The translations under genes and the position numbers were made by a program. The notes below the pieces were generated by a model, which searched no databases, was not told the DNA's origin, and saw nothing but the letters and a program-made list of their open reading frames with translations. From an uncultured Lachnospiraceae bacterium (GTDB taxonomy: Bacteria; Bacillota; Clostridia; Lachnospirales; Lachnospiraceae), in assembly GCA_910579285.1 (NCBI GenBank), contig CAJTTT010000030.1, forward strand, positions 1 through 37,582: 37,582 nucleotides of DNA, given 5' to 3'. Shown here piece by piece: positions 15,483 through 24,731 of the stretch (positions are counted from its first letter, which is position 1; each line of letters starts with the position of its first letter).

Positions 15483-15788
15483 ATGTACGCAATCATTGCA
15501 ACAGGCGGAAAACAGTACAAGGTATCCGAGGGCGATGAGATCAGAGTGGAGAAGCTTGACGTCGAGGTTGGTTCTACCGTTACCTTCGACCAGGTGATCG
15601 CAGTCAGCGATAAGGATCTTAAAGTTGCAGGCGATGTGGCGAACGCGACAGTGACCGGAACCGTTATGGATCAGGGCAAGGCGCGCAAGGTTATCGTTTA
15701 CAAGTATAAGAGAAAAACCGGCTACCACAAGAAAAACGGTCACAGACAGCCCTATACGCAGATCAAGATAGACAAGATCAACGCGTAA
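15483..15788 (+). CDS. rplU: 50S ribosomal protein L21
   Basis: The 101-residue protein is a complete L21, with MYAIIATGGKQYKV at the start and YKRKTGYHKKNGHRQPYTQIKI near the end. It binds 23S rRNA in the large subunit. ATG 15483 is set by AGGAGGT 8 bases upstream and by the conserved N-terminus. It is the first gene of the rplU-prp-rpmA operon, and its stop codon overlaps the start of prp (TAATG). Confidence 0.98.
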   Translation: MYAIIATGGKQYKVSEGDEIRVEKLDVEVGSTVTFDQVIAVSDKDLKVAGDVANATVTGTVMDQGKARKVIVYKYKRKTGYHKKNGHRQPYTQIKIDKINA

Positions 15789-16120
15789 TGACCGAGATTA
15801 CCATTTATAAAACCAAAGCAGGAGAATATCAGAAATTTACCTGTGAAGGCCATGCAGCTTATGCAGACTCTGGTCAGGATATCGTCTGTGCGGCGATTTC
15901 GGTTCTGGTGATAAACACCGTGAATGCGCTCGATGAGATCACAAAGGAACCGATACAGGTAGAGGCGGACGAGGAGGCAGGCAGAATCAGCTGTTCCTTT
16001 TTAGAGCGGCATCTGCGGGAAACCTCTGTTGCGTTGATGGATTCCCTTGCGTTCGGACTGAGCCGGATTGAGGCACAGTACGGAAAAAAGCACTGTAAAT
16101 TGATATTTAAGGAGGTGTAA
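15788..16120 (+). CDS. prp: Ribosomal-processing cysteine protease Prp
   Basis: Prp (formerly YsxB) removes the N-terminal extension of L27 in Firmicutes and is essential in Staphylococcus aureus. The 110-residue protein has the catalytic His in CEGHAAYA (H22) and the catalytic Cys in DIVCAAIS (C34), the expected spacing. The start codon overlaps the rplU stop, and rpmA starts 5 bases after its stop, so the three genes are tightly coupled. The substrate site is present in the L27 encoded next to it. Confidence 0.96.
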   Translation: MTEITIYKTKAGEYQKFTCEGHAAYADSGQDIVCAAISVLVINTVNALDEITKEPIQVEADEEAGRISCSFLERHLRETSVALMDSLAFGLSRIEAQYGKKHCKLIFKEV

Positions 16121-16124
16121 TACC

Positions 16125-16412
16125 ATGTTGAATATGAACCTTCAATTTTTCGCTCATAAAAAGGGTGTCGGCTCCACCAAGAACGGTCGTGATTCCGAAT
16201 CCAAGAGACTGGGCGCGAAAAGAGCTGACGGTCAGTTTGTGAAAGCAGGAAACATCCTGTACAGACAGCGTGGAACCAAGATTCATCCCGGCGTGAACGT
16301 GGGAAGAGGCGGAGACGATACGCTGTTTGCACTGGTGGACGGTGTTCTTCGTTTCGAGAGAAAAGGAAGAGACAAGAAGCAGGCATCTGTTTATCCTGTA
16401 GCCGAGAAGTAA
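16125..16412 (+). CDS. rpmA: 50S ribosomal protein L27 with cleavable N-terminus
   Basis: The 95-residue protein begins MLNMNLQFFAHKKG. The segment before AHKKG is the extension that Prp removes, cutting after the two Phe residues, which exposes the L27 N-terminus near the peptidyl transferase centre. The rest (GVGSTKNGRDSESKRLG, QRGTKIHPG) is standard L27. AAGGAGGTG lies about 8 bases before ATG 16125. A terminator follows the gene, closing the operon. Confidence 0.98.
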   Translation: MLNMNLQFFAHKKGVGSTKNGRDSESKRLGAKRADGQFVKAGNILYRQRGTKIHPGVNVGRGGDDTLFALVDGVLRFERKGRDKKQASVYPVAEK

Positions 16413-16451
16413 GGAATTGTGAAAGAATAGTTCCTGAGAAGCTTAAAAGAC

Positions 16452-16484
16452 AGCTCCGAACATCCTGATGTTTGGAGCTTTTCT
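16452..16484 (+). terminator. Rho-independent terminator after rpmA
   Basis: AGCTCCGAACAT (16452-16463) pairs with ATGTTTGGAGCT (16468-16479) around CCTG, with one G-T pair, followed by TTTTCT. This is a long, stable stem. Confidence 0.88.
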
Positions 16485-16520
16485 AATCTGATATCATAAG
16501 TTGCATAACGGAGTAAAATT

Positions 16521-17813
16521 ATGTTTGCAGATCGTGCGAAAATATATGTAAAAAGCGGCAAAGGCGGCGATGGACATGTCTCCTTCCGCCGTGAAAAATA
16601 TGTGCCAAACGGCGGTCCCGATGGTGGAGACGGCGGAAACGGCGGAAGCGTCTACTTTGAGGTGGACGAAGGTTTAAACACGCTGGCGGATTTCCGTCAT
16701 GTCCGCAAATACTGCGCGAAAAACGGCGAGGAGGGCGGCAAGAAAAACTGTGCCGGCAGAAACGGCGAGGATATCACCATCAAAGTGCCGGAAGGCACGG
16801 TAATCCGAGAAGCGGAAAGCGGCAAGGTCATCACCGACATGTCGGGGGAAAACCGCCGTTTCCTTTTGCTGAAAGGCGGACGCGGCGGAAGCGGCAACCA
16901 GCACTATGCCACCAGCACCATGCAGGCGCCGAAATATGCCCAGCCCGGCCAGCCAGCTAAGGAGCTGGAGCTGCTTCTGGAGCTTAAGGTGATTGCCGAT
17001 GTTGGCCTGGTGGGCTTTCCCAATGTTGGAAAATCCACCTTTCTGTCAAAAGTGACGAACGCAAGGCCAAAGATTGCCAATTATCATTTTACCACCCTGA
17101 ATCCCAATCTGGGAGTGGTGGACCTGGCGGATGCCAAGGGCTTTGTGATCGCCGATATCCCGGGACTGATCGAGGGTGCGTCGGAGGGTGTGGGCCTTGG
17201 GCATGAGTTCCTGCGCCATATCGAACGGACACGGCTGATTGTTCATATCGTGGACGCTGCCTCAACAGAAGGACGCGACCCCATAGCGGATATTTATGCC
17301 ATCAATAAAGAACTTGCCGGCTATGACAAGGCGCTTGCCGAAAGACCGCAGATCATCGCTGCCAACAAGATTGATATGATTTATGAGAAGGACAGTGATC
17401 CCGTGGAGAAAATCCGGGCGGAATTTGAGCCGCAGGGCGTTCCCGTCTATGCCATTTCCGCTGTCAGCGGCAAAGGTGTGCGTGAGCTTCTCTACGCCAT
17501 CAATAACCGCCTGGGCGAAATGGAGGACAGCAAACCTCTGACGTTTGAACAGGAATTCTTTCCAGAGTTTCATTTTGACATGGATAAGGAGCCGTTTACC
17601 GTGGTCTACGATGAGGAGGCGGACGAGTATGTGGTGGAAGGCCCCCGCATTGAGAAGATGCTGTCCTACACCAATCTGGACTCCGAAAAAGGCTTTAAAT
17701 TCTTTCAGGATTTTATGCGTAAACAGGGTATTTTAGAGCAGCTTGAGGCGCTTGGCATAGAGGAGGGCAGTACCGTAAGGATGTATGGGCTTTCCTTTGA
17801 TTACTACAAGTGA
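16521..17813 (+). CDS. obgE: GTPase ObgE/CgtA
   Basis: Obg is an essential GTPase that binds the 50S subunit during late assembly and links it to growth and the stringent response. The 430-residue protein has the glycine-rich Obg fold (residues 1-155, GGPDGGDGGNGGSV). The G domain follows, with P-loop GFPNVGKST (about 164), DIPGLIEGASEGVGLGHEFL (about 211) and NKID (about 281). A C-terminal OCT domain occupies about residues 350-430. It lies just after rplU-prp-rpmA, the usual order in Firmicutes, and starts a run with yhbY and nadD. Confidence 0.98.
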   Translation: MFADRAKIYVKSGKGGDGHVSFRREKYVPNGGPDGGDGGNGGSVYFEVDEGLNTLADFRHVRKYCAKNGEEGGKKNCAGRNGEDITIKVPEGTVIREAESGKVITDMSGENRRFLLLKGGRGGSGNQHYATSTMQAPKYAQPGQPAKELELLLELKVIADVGLVGFPNVGKSTFLSKVTNARPKIANYHFTTLNPNLGVVDLADAKGFVIADIPGLIEGASEGVGLGHEFLRHIERTRLIVHIVDAASTEGRDPIADIYAINKELAGYDKALAERPQIIAANKIDMIYEKDSDPVEKIRAEFEPQGVPVYAISAVSGKGVRELLYAINNRLGEMEDSKPLTFEQEFFPEFHFDMDKEPFTVVYDEEADEYVVEGPRIEKMLSYTNLDSEKGFKFFQDFMRKQGILEQLEALGIEEGSTVRMYGLSFDYYK

Positions 17814-17878
17814 TCGGACAAAGTTTGATCACGGAAATGTTTAGCAGACTCGGAAAGCAGAGAAGGAGATTTTGATAT

Positions 17879-18175
17879 ATGGAATTGACAAGTAAGCAGC
17901 GGGCACATTTAAAAAGTCTGGCGAACGGCATAGACCCCATTTTTCAAGTGGGAAAATCCAGCCTCACGCCAGAATTTACAGCATCCATCGCCGACGCTTT
18001 CAACACACGGGAGCTTTTGAAGATTGCCGTGTTAAAAAACTGTGCAGACGATCCGCGGATGATCGCTGAGGCGGTTGCGGATAGAACCCACTCTGTGGTT
18101 GTGCAGGTGATCGGCAAGAAGATCATCCTCTACAAGCCTGACAAAAAGAATCCGAAGATCGTACTGCCAAAGTGA
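17879..18175 (+). CDS. yhbY: YhbY/CRM-domain RNA-binding protein
   Basis: The 98-residue protein is a single CRM (CRS1-YhbY) domain, with MELTSKQRAHLKSLANGI at the start, a GKSS loop in FQVGKSSLTPEF, and the last strands HSVVVQVIGKKIILYKP. Bacterial YhbY associates with pre-50S particles, consistent with its place between obgE and nadD. The start ATG 17879 follows AGAAGGAG. Its stop codon precedes the nadD start by 5 bases. Confidence 0.95.
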   Translation: MELTSKQRAHLKSLANGIDPIFQVGKSSLTPEFTASIADAFNTRELLKIAVLKNCADDPRMIAEAVADRTHSVVVQVIGKKIILYKPDKKNPKIVLPK

Positions 18176-18180
18176 CGCCT

Positions 18181-18921
18181 ATGAGACGAATCGGCATTAT
18201 GGGAGGCACCTTTAATCCCATCCATAACGGGCATCTGGCGATAGCAAAAAAAGCGAAAGAGCAGTTTTTATTGGAAAAAGTGCTGTTCATGCCAAGCGGC
18301 GTTCCCTACATGAAGGATCAGCGGGAAGTTCTGCCCATACAAGTGCGCTGTGAGATGACTGCCCTCGCCATCAGGGACATATCGGATTTCGAGCTGTCTG
18401 AGATGGAGGCTGCAGATGCGGCGCTTGGGAAAAATACTTACACATGTGATACCCTGCAAAAATTGAGAATTGCTGACCCTGATGCTGCATACTATTTCAT
18501 TCTTGGGGCTGACAGTCTGTATGCTATGGAGGATTGGAAAAACCCGGAGCTGATTTTTCAAAATTGTACGGTTCTGGCGGCAGTGCGGACGGCGGATCAT
18601 GTATCCTCACAGATTACAGACACGGCCGCTCAAACAACAGGGGGTATTCATGCCGCACCCGAACGACGCGAAATGCATTTCTCTGCAATGTCCGATCAGG
18701 CTGCCAAAGAGCCGGAGACAATAAGACTGCTGACAGCGCATGCACAGTATCTGCGCAGGAAGTACCACGCTTTTGTAGAAATCCTGGAATTTGCAGGTAT
18801 AGATATATCCTCCACGCAGATTCGGGAAAGGGCGCGAAAAGGAGAGTCCCTGCAGGGACTTTTGCCGGAGGCGGTTATTGCATATATCTGGCAAAACCAT
18901 CTCTATGAAAAGCATTCGTAA
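18181..18921 (+). CDS. nadD: Nicotinate-nucleotide adenylyltransferase NadD
   Basis: NadD joins nicotinate mononucleotide and ATP to give deamido-NAD in NAD synthesis. The nucleotidyltransferase signature GGTFNPIHNGH is at residues 8-18, and ISSTQIRER appears near residue 210. The 246 residues exceed the usual 190-215. The surplus is about 35 residues between AAVRTADH and the last motif, rich in Ala, Thr and Gln, where the active-site fold is usually tighter. ATG 18181 fits the family start; a GTG at 18172 in frame is possible but adds only three residues. The gene ends before a strong terminator. Confidence 0.95.
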   Translation: MRRIGIMGGTFNPIHNGHLAIAKKAKEQFLLEKVLFMPSGVPYMKDQREVLPIQVRCEMTALAIRDISDFELSEMEAADAALGKNTYTCDTLQKLRIADPDAAYYFILGADSLYAMEDWKNPELIFQNCTVLAAVRTADHVSSQITDTAAQTTGGIHAAPERREMHFSAMSDQAAKEPETIRLLTAHAQYLRRKYHAFVEILEFAGIDISSTQIRERARKGESLQGLLPEAVIAYIWQNHLYEKHS

Positions 18922-18945
18922 AAAATCAATATTTGTGATATAATG

Positions 18946-18973
18946 AACGCAGACCGTATGGTCTGCGTTTTAC
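18946..18973 (+). terminator. Rho-independent terminator after nadD
   Basis: AACGCAGACC (18946-18955) pairs perfectly with GGTCTGCGTT (18960-18969) around GTAT, followed by a short T-rich run. Confidence 0.85.
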
Positions 18974-19039
18974 CTATTTTTAAGAGACCGCGTTTCACAC
19001 CTGCCTGATAAGAGATTGTTCGTGAGAAAGGATGTAAGG

Positions 19040-22000
19040 ATGAAAAAAAGAAAAGCGTTTAGACTGATATCTGTTATTTTGTGTGCAGTCATGCTGTTTA
19101 CCAGTGAGGGCATGTCCTATACAGCCTGTGCAGCTCCTTTGCAGGACACTGAGATGTCCCTGGCTGCAGAGGCGCCGGAAAATACCAGTTCCACGGAAAC
19201 ACCTGATGAAACAGAGGAAACTTCGGACATGCAGGAGGACAACGATGAGGATGAAACAACGATTACAGATGGACCTGCCGATGGGACTGTGACGCCTCCC
19301 GGCGGCGATGAAGAACCTCCCACAACATCTGATGGCAATGATTCGAGCGAAGCAAATCCAGATGATCCGGCAGATACAGATCCCGGAACGGAGCAAGAGG
19401 AGGATCCTGCGCCGGATATGCCTGGAAACTCCGAAATCCCGGAGACGGAAGATGCGGCTGATGACGATGGCTCCGAAATGGAAGATACGCCTGTGGAAGA
19501 AGCGGAGACACCTGTTGAGGAAGAAAAACAGCCTATCGGTTCCGTCTCAGATAACACGGTTTCAGCAAACACACTGGAAACACTTGTTACCGCATCGGAA
19601 TTAACCGATTTTGTGATCGTTGACGAGGGTGGCAACGTTCTGGACGAAACCCAGACTGTATATCTTGACCAGAATAAGACGAGAAAGTTATCGGTAAAAC
19701 CGACTCCCGAGGATGCGGTCTATACCGAGGTAGTATGGGATTGTGATAATCCTCGTGTCAGCGTGATAGATGGAACGCTGTCGCTTATGCCGGCGACCGA
19801 TGATTCGGCCGAAAATGTCTCTTTGACCGCGACCATAGGCGCCCGGATCGGCGAAATCAGAAAAACCTGTAAGGTAGAATTTCTGCCGTTGATCGAGGAT
19901 GTGGTTATTGTGGATCAGGACGGGAACGAAGTTCCCGAAACTGGTTTTACCCTTGAAGTAGGCCAGTCCAAAAAGCTCAGTGTCAAGGTGCTTCCTGAAG
20001 GCGCTTCCGCTGATGTGTCTACGCGCTGGAAATCAAGTAGTTTCTATCTTGATGTGAATGAAAGTGGTGTTATGTCTGTTTTTTATCGCCCGTATACAGG
20101 ATTCCCTTATCGTTGTTCTGTAACTGCGGAAGTAACCGTAGGTAATATGCTGCAAAAAACCACTATTAAAAAAACTTTTGGCGTCAAATTAATCGATGCA
20201 TCCGAAAAGCCGCTTTTTGGTGACTTAAAGTTTTCCTGTTCAGGAATAGGCGCTCTTGAAGAAATCGATAGTACGACCTGGAAGGCTACTATTGATAACA
20301 GCGATATTTTAATTGAAAACACTAATATTAAGTTATTCTATACAGGCAGTGAGCCCGAGTATACCATATTTTATGCCAATAATGGCAGAGAGCTTTATAT
20401 TGATGACGATGGCCGTATTTGTTATAATGCCCAAAAATATGATCCGAAAAAAGGGATAGATATTGATTCTAGATATCCGCTTCAAATATTGGTCGGAACA
20501 GGCAAGAATTCGTCTTATAAACCAGAGAAACATTCCCCTGTATATACGATTCATTTTACGGAATATAGGACAGACTTCTTTACTCAAAAAGTTATCAATT
20601 CAGTTCCCGCCGGGGCAGATCAGGAGCTGATCGTAACCCGCCTTCCGGATGGCGCGAAGATGGAGGATATCGTCTGGACATCTGGAGATGAGAGAATTGT
20701 AAAGATCAAAGGCAAAACAGAAAAAGGCGTTATGTTACAGTTTGGCCAGATTATCGGAACAACGGTAGTTACCGGAACAGTCAAAGACCATAAGGGACAG
20801 AACTGCTATGCGGCATGTACTGTCAACATTTCCATGCAAATCCCAGCCCCTGAATTTAGCAGTGAATGCGGCGGGGAAATGCAGGAAGAGACGCCACAGG
20901 GCGATATTAATCATTACTGGTTGATTGACAATGGCGGGAAACTGGAACTTTCCGTCAACGGAGTTCCCAATGCGCAAATTTATTACACCACAAACGGCAC
21001 AGACCCAACTATATATGGAAGACTGTATCAGGCTCCGCTTACGATAAAGGCGAAAACAAAGATTAGAGCATATGCAAAATTAAAAGGGTATCAGGATAGC
21101 TGGGAATGCGAGAGCGAATTTCGCATTGGCAATCCAAAATTCTCTGTCTCTCCGACCACTGTGACCATGCCGCAGAATAGTTCCAGACCGATTCGTGCTA
21201 TCGTTCCTTCCTGGGCAGACCCGGATGACGTGTACTATGAAAGCAGCAATGATGAAATTGCTTATGTTGATTATGTGGACATAGAGAACAGCGAAGGGGA
21301 AATAATTGATAGCAAACTGTCAATCATTTCCAATGAAGACGGCATTGCCGGCACTTGTATCATAACCGCTTACTTTTATGACTATGCTTACAGGGAACAG
21401 ACAGCGACCTGTCGTGTCACTGTAACCGGCAAGCTGGAAGTCACCAAAGCGATCACTATGACGGAGGAATCCAGCGCGGAAATACGCATCACAAGGATGC
21501 CGGCCGGTATACCTCGGGATGAAATTTTTTGGTCTCCCACTAACCCTGCAGACTTTAGCTATATTGATATAGACACAGCACCGAACGGGAATGGGCTGAT
21601 CACCATCGGTCAACTGCCCGATAGCAGTAAGCCACAAACTGTAACCGTAGAAGCATCTGTCTTTTGGGAAAATCCAAATGATACATGGGATTGGGGATTT
21701 ATTTCTGCATACTGCGAGGTGACCATAATTCCCAAACAATATACCGTCCGATTTTTAGGCTGGAACGATAAACCGGCAAAGATAGAATCCCTTGGCAGGG
21801 GGCAGAATGCCACGCCTCCAGATGATGCGGTGATGCGCGCTGCGGCGCCGGAAGGCTATCTCTTTGACGGCTGGCAAAACCTTGCGGATTGCAATAATAT
21901 TACGAAAGATACTGATATCTACGCAAAACCTTATGTGGAGACACCTTTCAATATTACCTATATGACAGGTAGCGAGGGCAGCAATCCGGCCGCCAATCCT

Positions 22001-24046
22001 GACACCTACCTGGCTTCGGATAAAACCTTTATTCTGCTGGACGCGGTACCTGCCGACAGCACCGTGCATAAATTTGCAGGGTGGTATCGAGACAGCCTGT
22101 ATGACGGCAGTCCCATTGACGAAATTCCTTCTGGAACGAAGGGTGATCTTACCCTGTATGCAAAATGGGCTCCCGCAAAGACAGGCCTGCGGATCGAACC
22201 GATTGCCGACCAGCCATACACAGGAAAGGCCATAAAGCCGGAAGTGGAGGTTTATGACGGAGAGACACTGCTTACGCCCGGAACAGACTATACCATTGCT
22301 TACAAGAACAACACCAATGCCTGTATGCAGCCGTGGGCGGACCCGAAAAAGGCGCCTACCGTAACAGTCAAGGGAAAGGGCAATTACAGCGGCTCCGACA
22401 CGGAAACGTTCCAGATTGTTCCCCAGAGCATTGCGCTGGATTCGGAGGAGATCGTTATTCCTGATCTGTATCTGACGTATACCGGGAGAGCGCTTAAGGT
22501 TGCTCCCGTAGTGACCTGGAACGGGAAAAAACTTGCCAACAAAGATTTTGAAGTCACAACGATTATCGATAATGAGGATCTTATACCGGTTACAGAATGC
22601 ATAGATCAAGGCTTTTATATCGTTACGATTGCCGGAAAAGGAAATTTCGCCGGCACACGGGACATATCGCTGACTGTTACCAGCAAAACGCTTCTGAGTA
22701 AAGTGTCGTTCAAGCCAACGAAGCTGAAAGATATCCCTTGGGCGAGTCTTCAGGGAAAGACTCTCGGGGAGACAGACATCCAAGTGGACGAAGGTGTCAT
22801 TCTCAAAAAAGGAAGCGATGAACTGATAAAAGATATTGACTATACCGTAACCTATGATACCAGTGCAAAAGAAGTCGGCACATACACAGCGGTCTTTACG
22901 GGTATCGGGGACACCTATTCGGGAACGGTGACAAAAACCTTCAAAATTACAGGAAAACCGATTACTTCCAATAAGGTGGAGATTCAAGGACTCAGCGCGC
23001 TGACTTATAATGGTACAGCACATACCCCAGAATTGACCGTCATCTACAAAGATGGGAAAATTCCCATGAAACTCGGAACGGATTATACACTGACTTACGA
23101 TAATAACGTCAATGCCGGAAGGAAAGCTTCCATCACCATAACCGGCATAAACGGGTACACGGGCACGATGAAAAAAACGTTCCAGATTTTACCATACCCG
23201 CTGACAGTCAAATCTGTGCCAGAAGAGCAGCCCGTAAAGATTTTACTCGCAAACAGTAACAACTATTACGAAAAGGGAGGCGCAAAACCCAAAATATCCG
23301 TTATGTACCAGGATACACTTCTCACTGAAGGAAGAGACTATACGGTCAAATACAAAAATAATACCAAAGTGGCCGATGTGAGCGACACAAAACCGCCCAC
23401 CTTTACCGTGACAGGCAAGGGGAATTTCACAGGTTCCGTTTCTATGACTTTCTCCATTTTGCCGCAGAACATCGGCAATCTCACTGCCACAGCAGAGGAT
23501 GTGATGGCTGCTGCGCCGAATCAGCGGAAAGGTGAGACCATCGGAAAGACTGGAGCCGGCAGATACAAGAGCACGCCCAAAGTAACCGATCACAACGGCA
23601 AAGCGCTTTCGGCAGGCACGGATTACCTGAGATCCTATACCATTACGGACGAAAACGGTGTCATACTCGGCCCCAAAGATCAGGTGCCGGAAGGTTCTCT
23701 ATTGACTATAACGCTGCAGGGAACCAAATATTACACCGGGGAAACCAAAATCACATACCGTGTGCTTCCCGCGAAAAAAAGTCTGAAAGGAGCCAGCATA
23801 TCCCTAAAACGAGATGTGATAAAAATGTATGAACTGGAACCTGTCACACTGAAAAAAGACGATCTCATCGTCAAATTGAACGGTGCAGAGCTCTCAACGG
23901 AGCATTACACGATCGTCTCCTATGCAAACAATCGGAAGAAAGGTTCTGCCAAAGTGACCATACAGGGTGTGGGAGAGTACGGTGGCACCAAAACGGTAAG
24001 CTTTCAAATCAAACCGAAAATCATTAGCTGGTTCAGGACGCCATAA
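19040..24046 (+). CDS. Large secreted multi-domain Ig-like repeat protein, putative adhesin
   Basis: The 1668-residue protein has a Sec signal peptide (MKKRKAFRLISVILCAVML, likely cut near ACAAP at about residue 31). An acidic linker rich in Glu, Asp, Thr and Pro follows (about 37-185), then two Big2-like domains (about 188-385). A chitobiase-like beta domain (about 602-700, IYYTTNGTDPT) precedes two InlB-type repeats (about 900-1045, FAGWYRD and LTLYAKW). About seven degenerate Ig-like repeats (about 1046-1664) carry motifs such as GTDYT, GKGN and TFQI. It ends with no LPXTG, SLH, GW or membrane segment, so how it is held at the surface is unclear. AAAGG sits 8 bases before ATG 19040. Adhesion is inferred from the domain types. 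It lies between nadD and yqeK, which are usually close together. Confidence 0.85.
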   Translation: MKKRKAFRLISVILCAVMLFTSEGMSYTACAAPLQDTEMSLAAEAPENTSSTETPDETEETSDMQEDNDEDETTITDGPADGTVTPPGGDEEPPTTSDGNDSSEANPDDPADTDPGTEQEEDPAPDMPGNSEIPETEDAADDDGSEMEDTPVEEAETPVEEEKQPIGSVSDNTVSANTLETLVTASELTDFVIVDEGGNVLDETQTVYLDQNKTRKLSVKPTPEDAVYTEVVWDCDNPRVSVIDGTLSLMPATDDSAENVSLTATIGARIGEIRKTCKVEFLPLIEDVVIVDQDGNEVPETGFTLEVGQSKKLSVKVLPEGASADVSTRWKSSSFYLDVNESGVMSVFYRPYTGFPYRCSVTAEVTVGNMLQKTTIKKTFGVKLIDASEKPLFGDLKFSCSGIGALEEIDSTTWKATIDNSDILIENTNIKLFYTGSEPEYTIFYANNGRELYIDDDGRICYNAQKYDPKKGIDIDSRYPLQILVGTGKNSSYKPEKHSPVYTIHFTEYRTDFFTQKVINSVPAGADQELIVTRLPDGAKMEDIVWTSGDERIVKIKGKTEKGVMLQFGQIIGTTVVTGTVKDHKGQNCYAACTVNISMQIPAPEFSSECGGEMQEETPQGDINHYWLIDNGGKLELSVNGVPNAQIYYTTNGTDPTIYGRLYQAPLTIKAKTKIRAYAKLKGYQDSWECESEFRIGNPKFSVSPTTVTMPQNSSRPIRAIVPSWADPDDVYYESSNDEIAYVDYVDIENSEGEIIDSKLSIISNEDGIAGTCIITAYFYDYAYREQTATCRVTVTGKLEVTKAITMTEESSAEIRITRMPAGIPRDEIFWSPTNPADFSYIDIDTAPNGNGLITIGQLPDSSKPQTVTVEASVFWENPNDTWDWGFISAYCEVTIIPKQYTVRFLGWNDKPAKIESLGRGQNATPPDDAVMRAAAPEGYLFDGWQNLADCNNITKDTDIYAKPYVETPFNITYMTGSEGSNPAANPDTYLASDKTFILLDAVPADSTVHKFAGWYRDSLYDGSPIDEIPSGTKGDLTLYAKWAPAKTGLRIEPIADQPYTGKAIKPEVEVYDGETLLTPGTDYTIAYKNNTNACMQPWADPKKAPTVTVKGKGNYSGSDTETFQIVPQSIALDSEEIVIPDLYLTYTGRALKVAPVVTWNGKKLANKDFEVTTIIDNEDLIPVTECIDQGFYIVTIAGKGNFAGTRDISLTVTSKTLLSKVSFKPTKLKDIPWASLQGKTLGETDIQVDEGVILKKGSDELIKDIDYTVTYDTSAKEVGTYTAVFTGIGDTYSGTVTKTFKITGKPITSNKVEIQGLSALTYNGTAHTPELTVIYKDGKIPMKLGTDYTLTYDNNVNAGRKASITITGINGYTGTMKKTFQILPYPLTVKSVPEEQPVKILLANSNNYYEKGGAKPKISVMYQDTLLTEGRDYTVKYKNNTKVADVSDTKPPTFTVTGKGNFTGSVSMTFSILPQNIGNLTATAEDVMAAAPNQRKGETIGKTGAGRYKSTPKVTDHNGKALSAGTDYLRSYTITDENGVILGPKDQVPEGSLLTITLQGTKYYTGETKITYRVLPAKKSLKGASISLKRDVIKMYELEPVTLKKDDLIVKLNGAELSTEHYTIVSYANNRKKGSAKVTIQGVGEYGGTKTVSFQIKPKIISWFRTP
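22186..24030 (+). repeat. About seven tandem degenerate Ig-like repeats in the surface protein
   Basis: Units of about 75-100 residues recur, each with a Y-x-G or K-x-x-x-P opening, a GTDYT/GRDYT-like strand (for example at 22279, 23074 and 23329), a GKGN/GIGD/GINGYTG turn, and a TFQI/TFSI closing strand. DNA identity between units looks low, so they are old copies rather than recent duplications. Confidence 0.7.
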
Positions 24047-24076
24047 TTATTTACAGGAAAAGAAAGGATACCTTCC

Positions 24077-24688
24077 ATGAGTCAAAGTCATCATCAGTCA
24101 GAAATGGAAAAGCTTCGCCGGGCGATGGAAAAAGAGCTGTCTGCCGGACGCTATACCCACACCTTAGGGGTGGCCTATACAGCCGCCTCTCTGGCGATGG
24201 CCCACGGTAAGGATATGAAAAAGGCCATGATAGCAGGTCTTTTGCACGACTGCGCCAAATCCATGCATGGTTCGGAGCTGGTAGCGATCTGCGAAAAGGC
24301 GCATCTCAACGTGACGGCAGTAGAGCGCAGCAATCCAACGGCGCTTTTGCACGCAAAAGCCGGTGCATATCTTGCAGAACGCAAATACAGTGTAACGGAT
24401 GAGGATATACTAAATGCGATCCGATATCACACAACGGGCCGGCCCGATATGAGCAGCCTGGAGAAGATTCTTTATATTGCAGACTATATAGAACCTGGGC
24501 GCAAGCAGCTCGCAGAGCTTGAGATGATACGGCGTATCGCCTTTCAGGATCTGGACTGGACGATGGAAAAAATACTGGCGAACACGCTGGCTTATCTTCG
24601 GACTACGGACGGGCAGGTGGATGATATGACAAGCAGAACGTATCAGTACTATAAAAGACATGAAAGACTTCCCTCATTGGAAACCTAA
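24077..24688 (+). CDS. yqeK: YqeK-type HD-domain phosphohydrolase (diadenosine tetraphosphatase)
   Basis: YqeK proteins are symmetrical Ap4A hydrolases with an HD metal site. The 203-residue protein has the HD signature GLLHDCAKSM near residue 56, an upstream HTLGVAYTA histidine near 24, IRYHTTGRP near 115 and ILYIADYIEPGR near 131, covering the family metal ligands. It precedes rsfS by about 43 bases. In related genomes it directly follows nadD; here the large surface protein gene lies between them. The start ATG 24077 has GAAAGGA 8 bases upstream. Confidence 0.93.
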   Translation: MSQSHHQSEMEKLRRAMEKELSAGRYTHTLGVAYTAASLAMAHGKDMKKAMIAGLLHDCAKSMHGSELVAICEKAHLNVTAVERSNPTALLHAKAGAYLAERKYSVTDEDILNAIRYHTTGRPDMSSLEKILYIADYIEPGRKQLAELEMIRRIAFQDLDWTMEKILANTLAYLRTTDGQVDDMTSRTYQYYKRHERLPSLET

Positions 24689-24731
24689 TTCAATATAGTG
24701 ACTCATAGAATAGAAAGGTAAGGTATTTTTA

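Noticed and set aside
21755..23023. 422-codon minus-strand open frame opposite the surface protein
   Set aside because: It overlaps the InlB-type and Ig-like repeats of the plus-strand protein, whose motifs are clear. No domain or ribosome site was seen in the antisense reading.
22186..24030. CRISPR-like array
   Set aside because: The repeats are protein-level units of 75-100 codons inside an open frame, with low DNA identity; not direct repeats with spacers.
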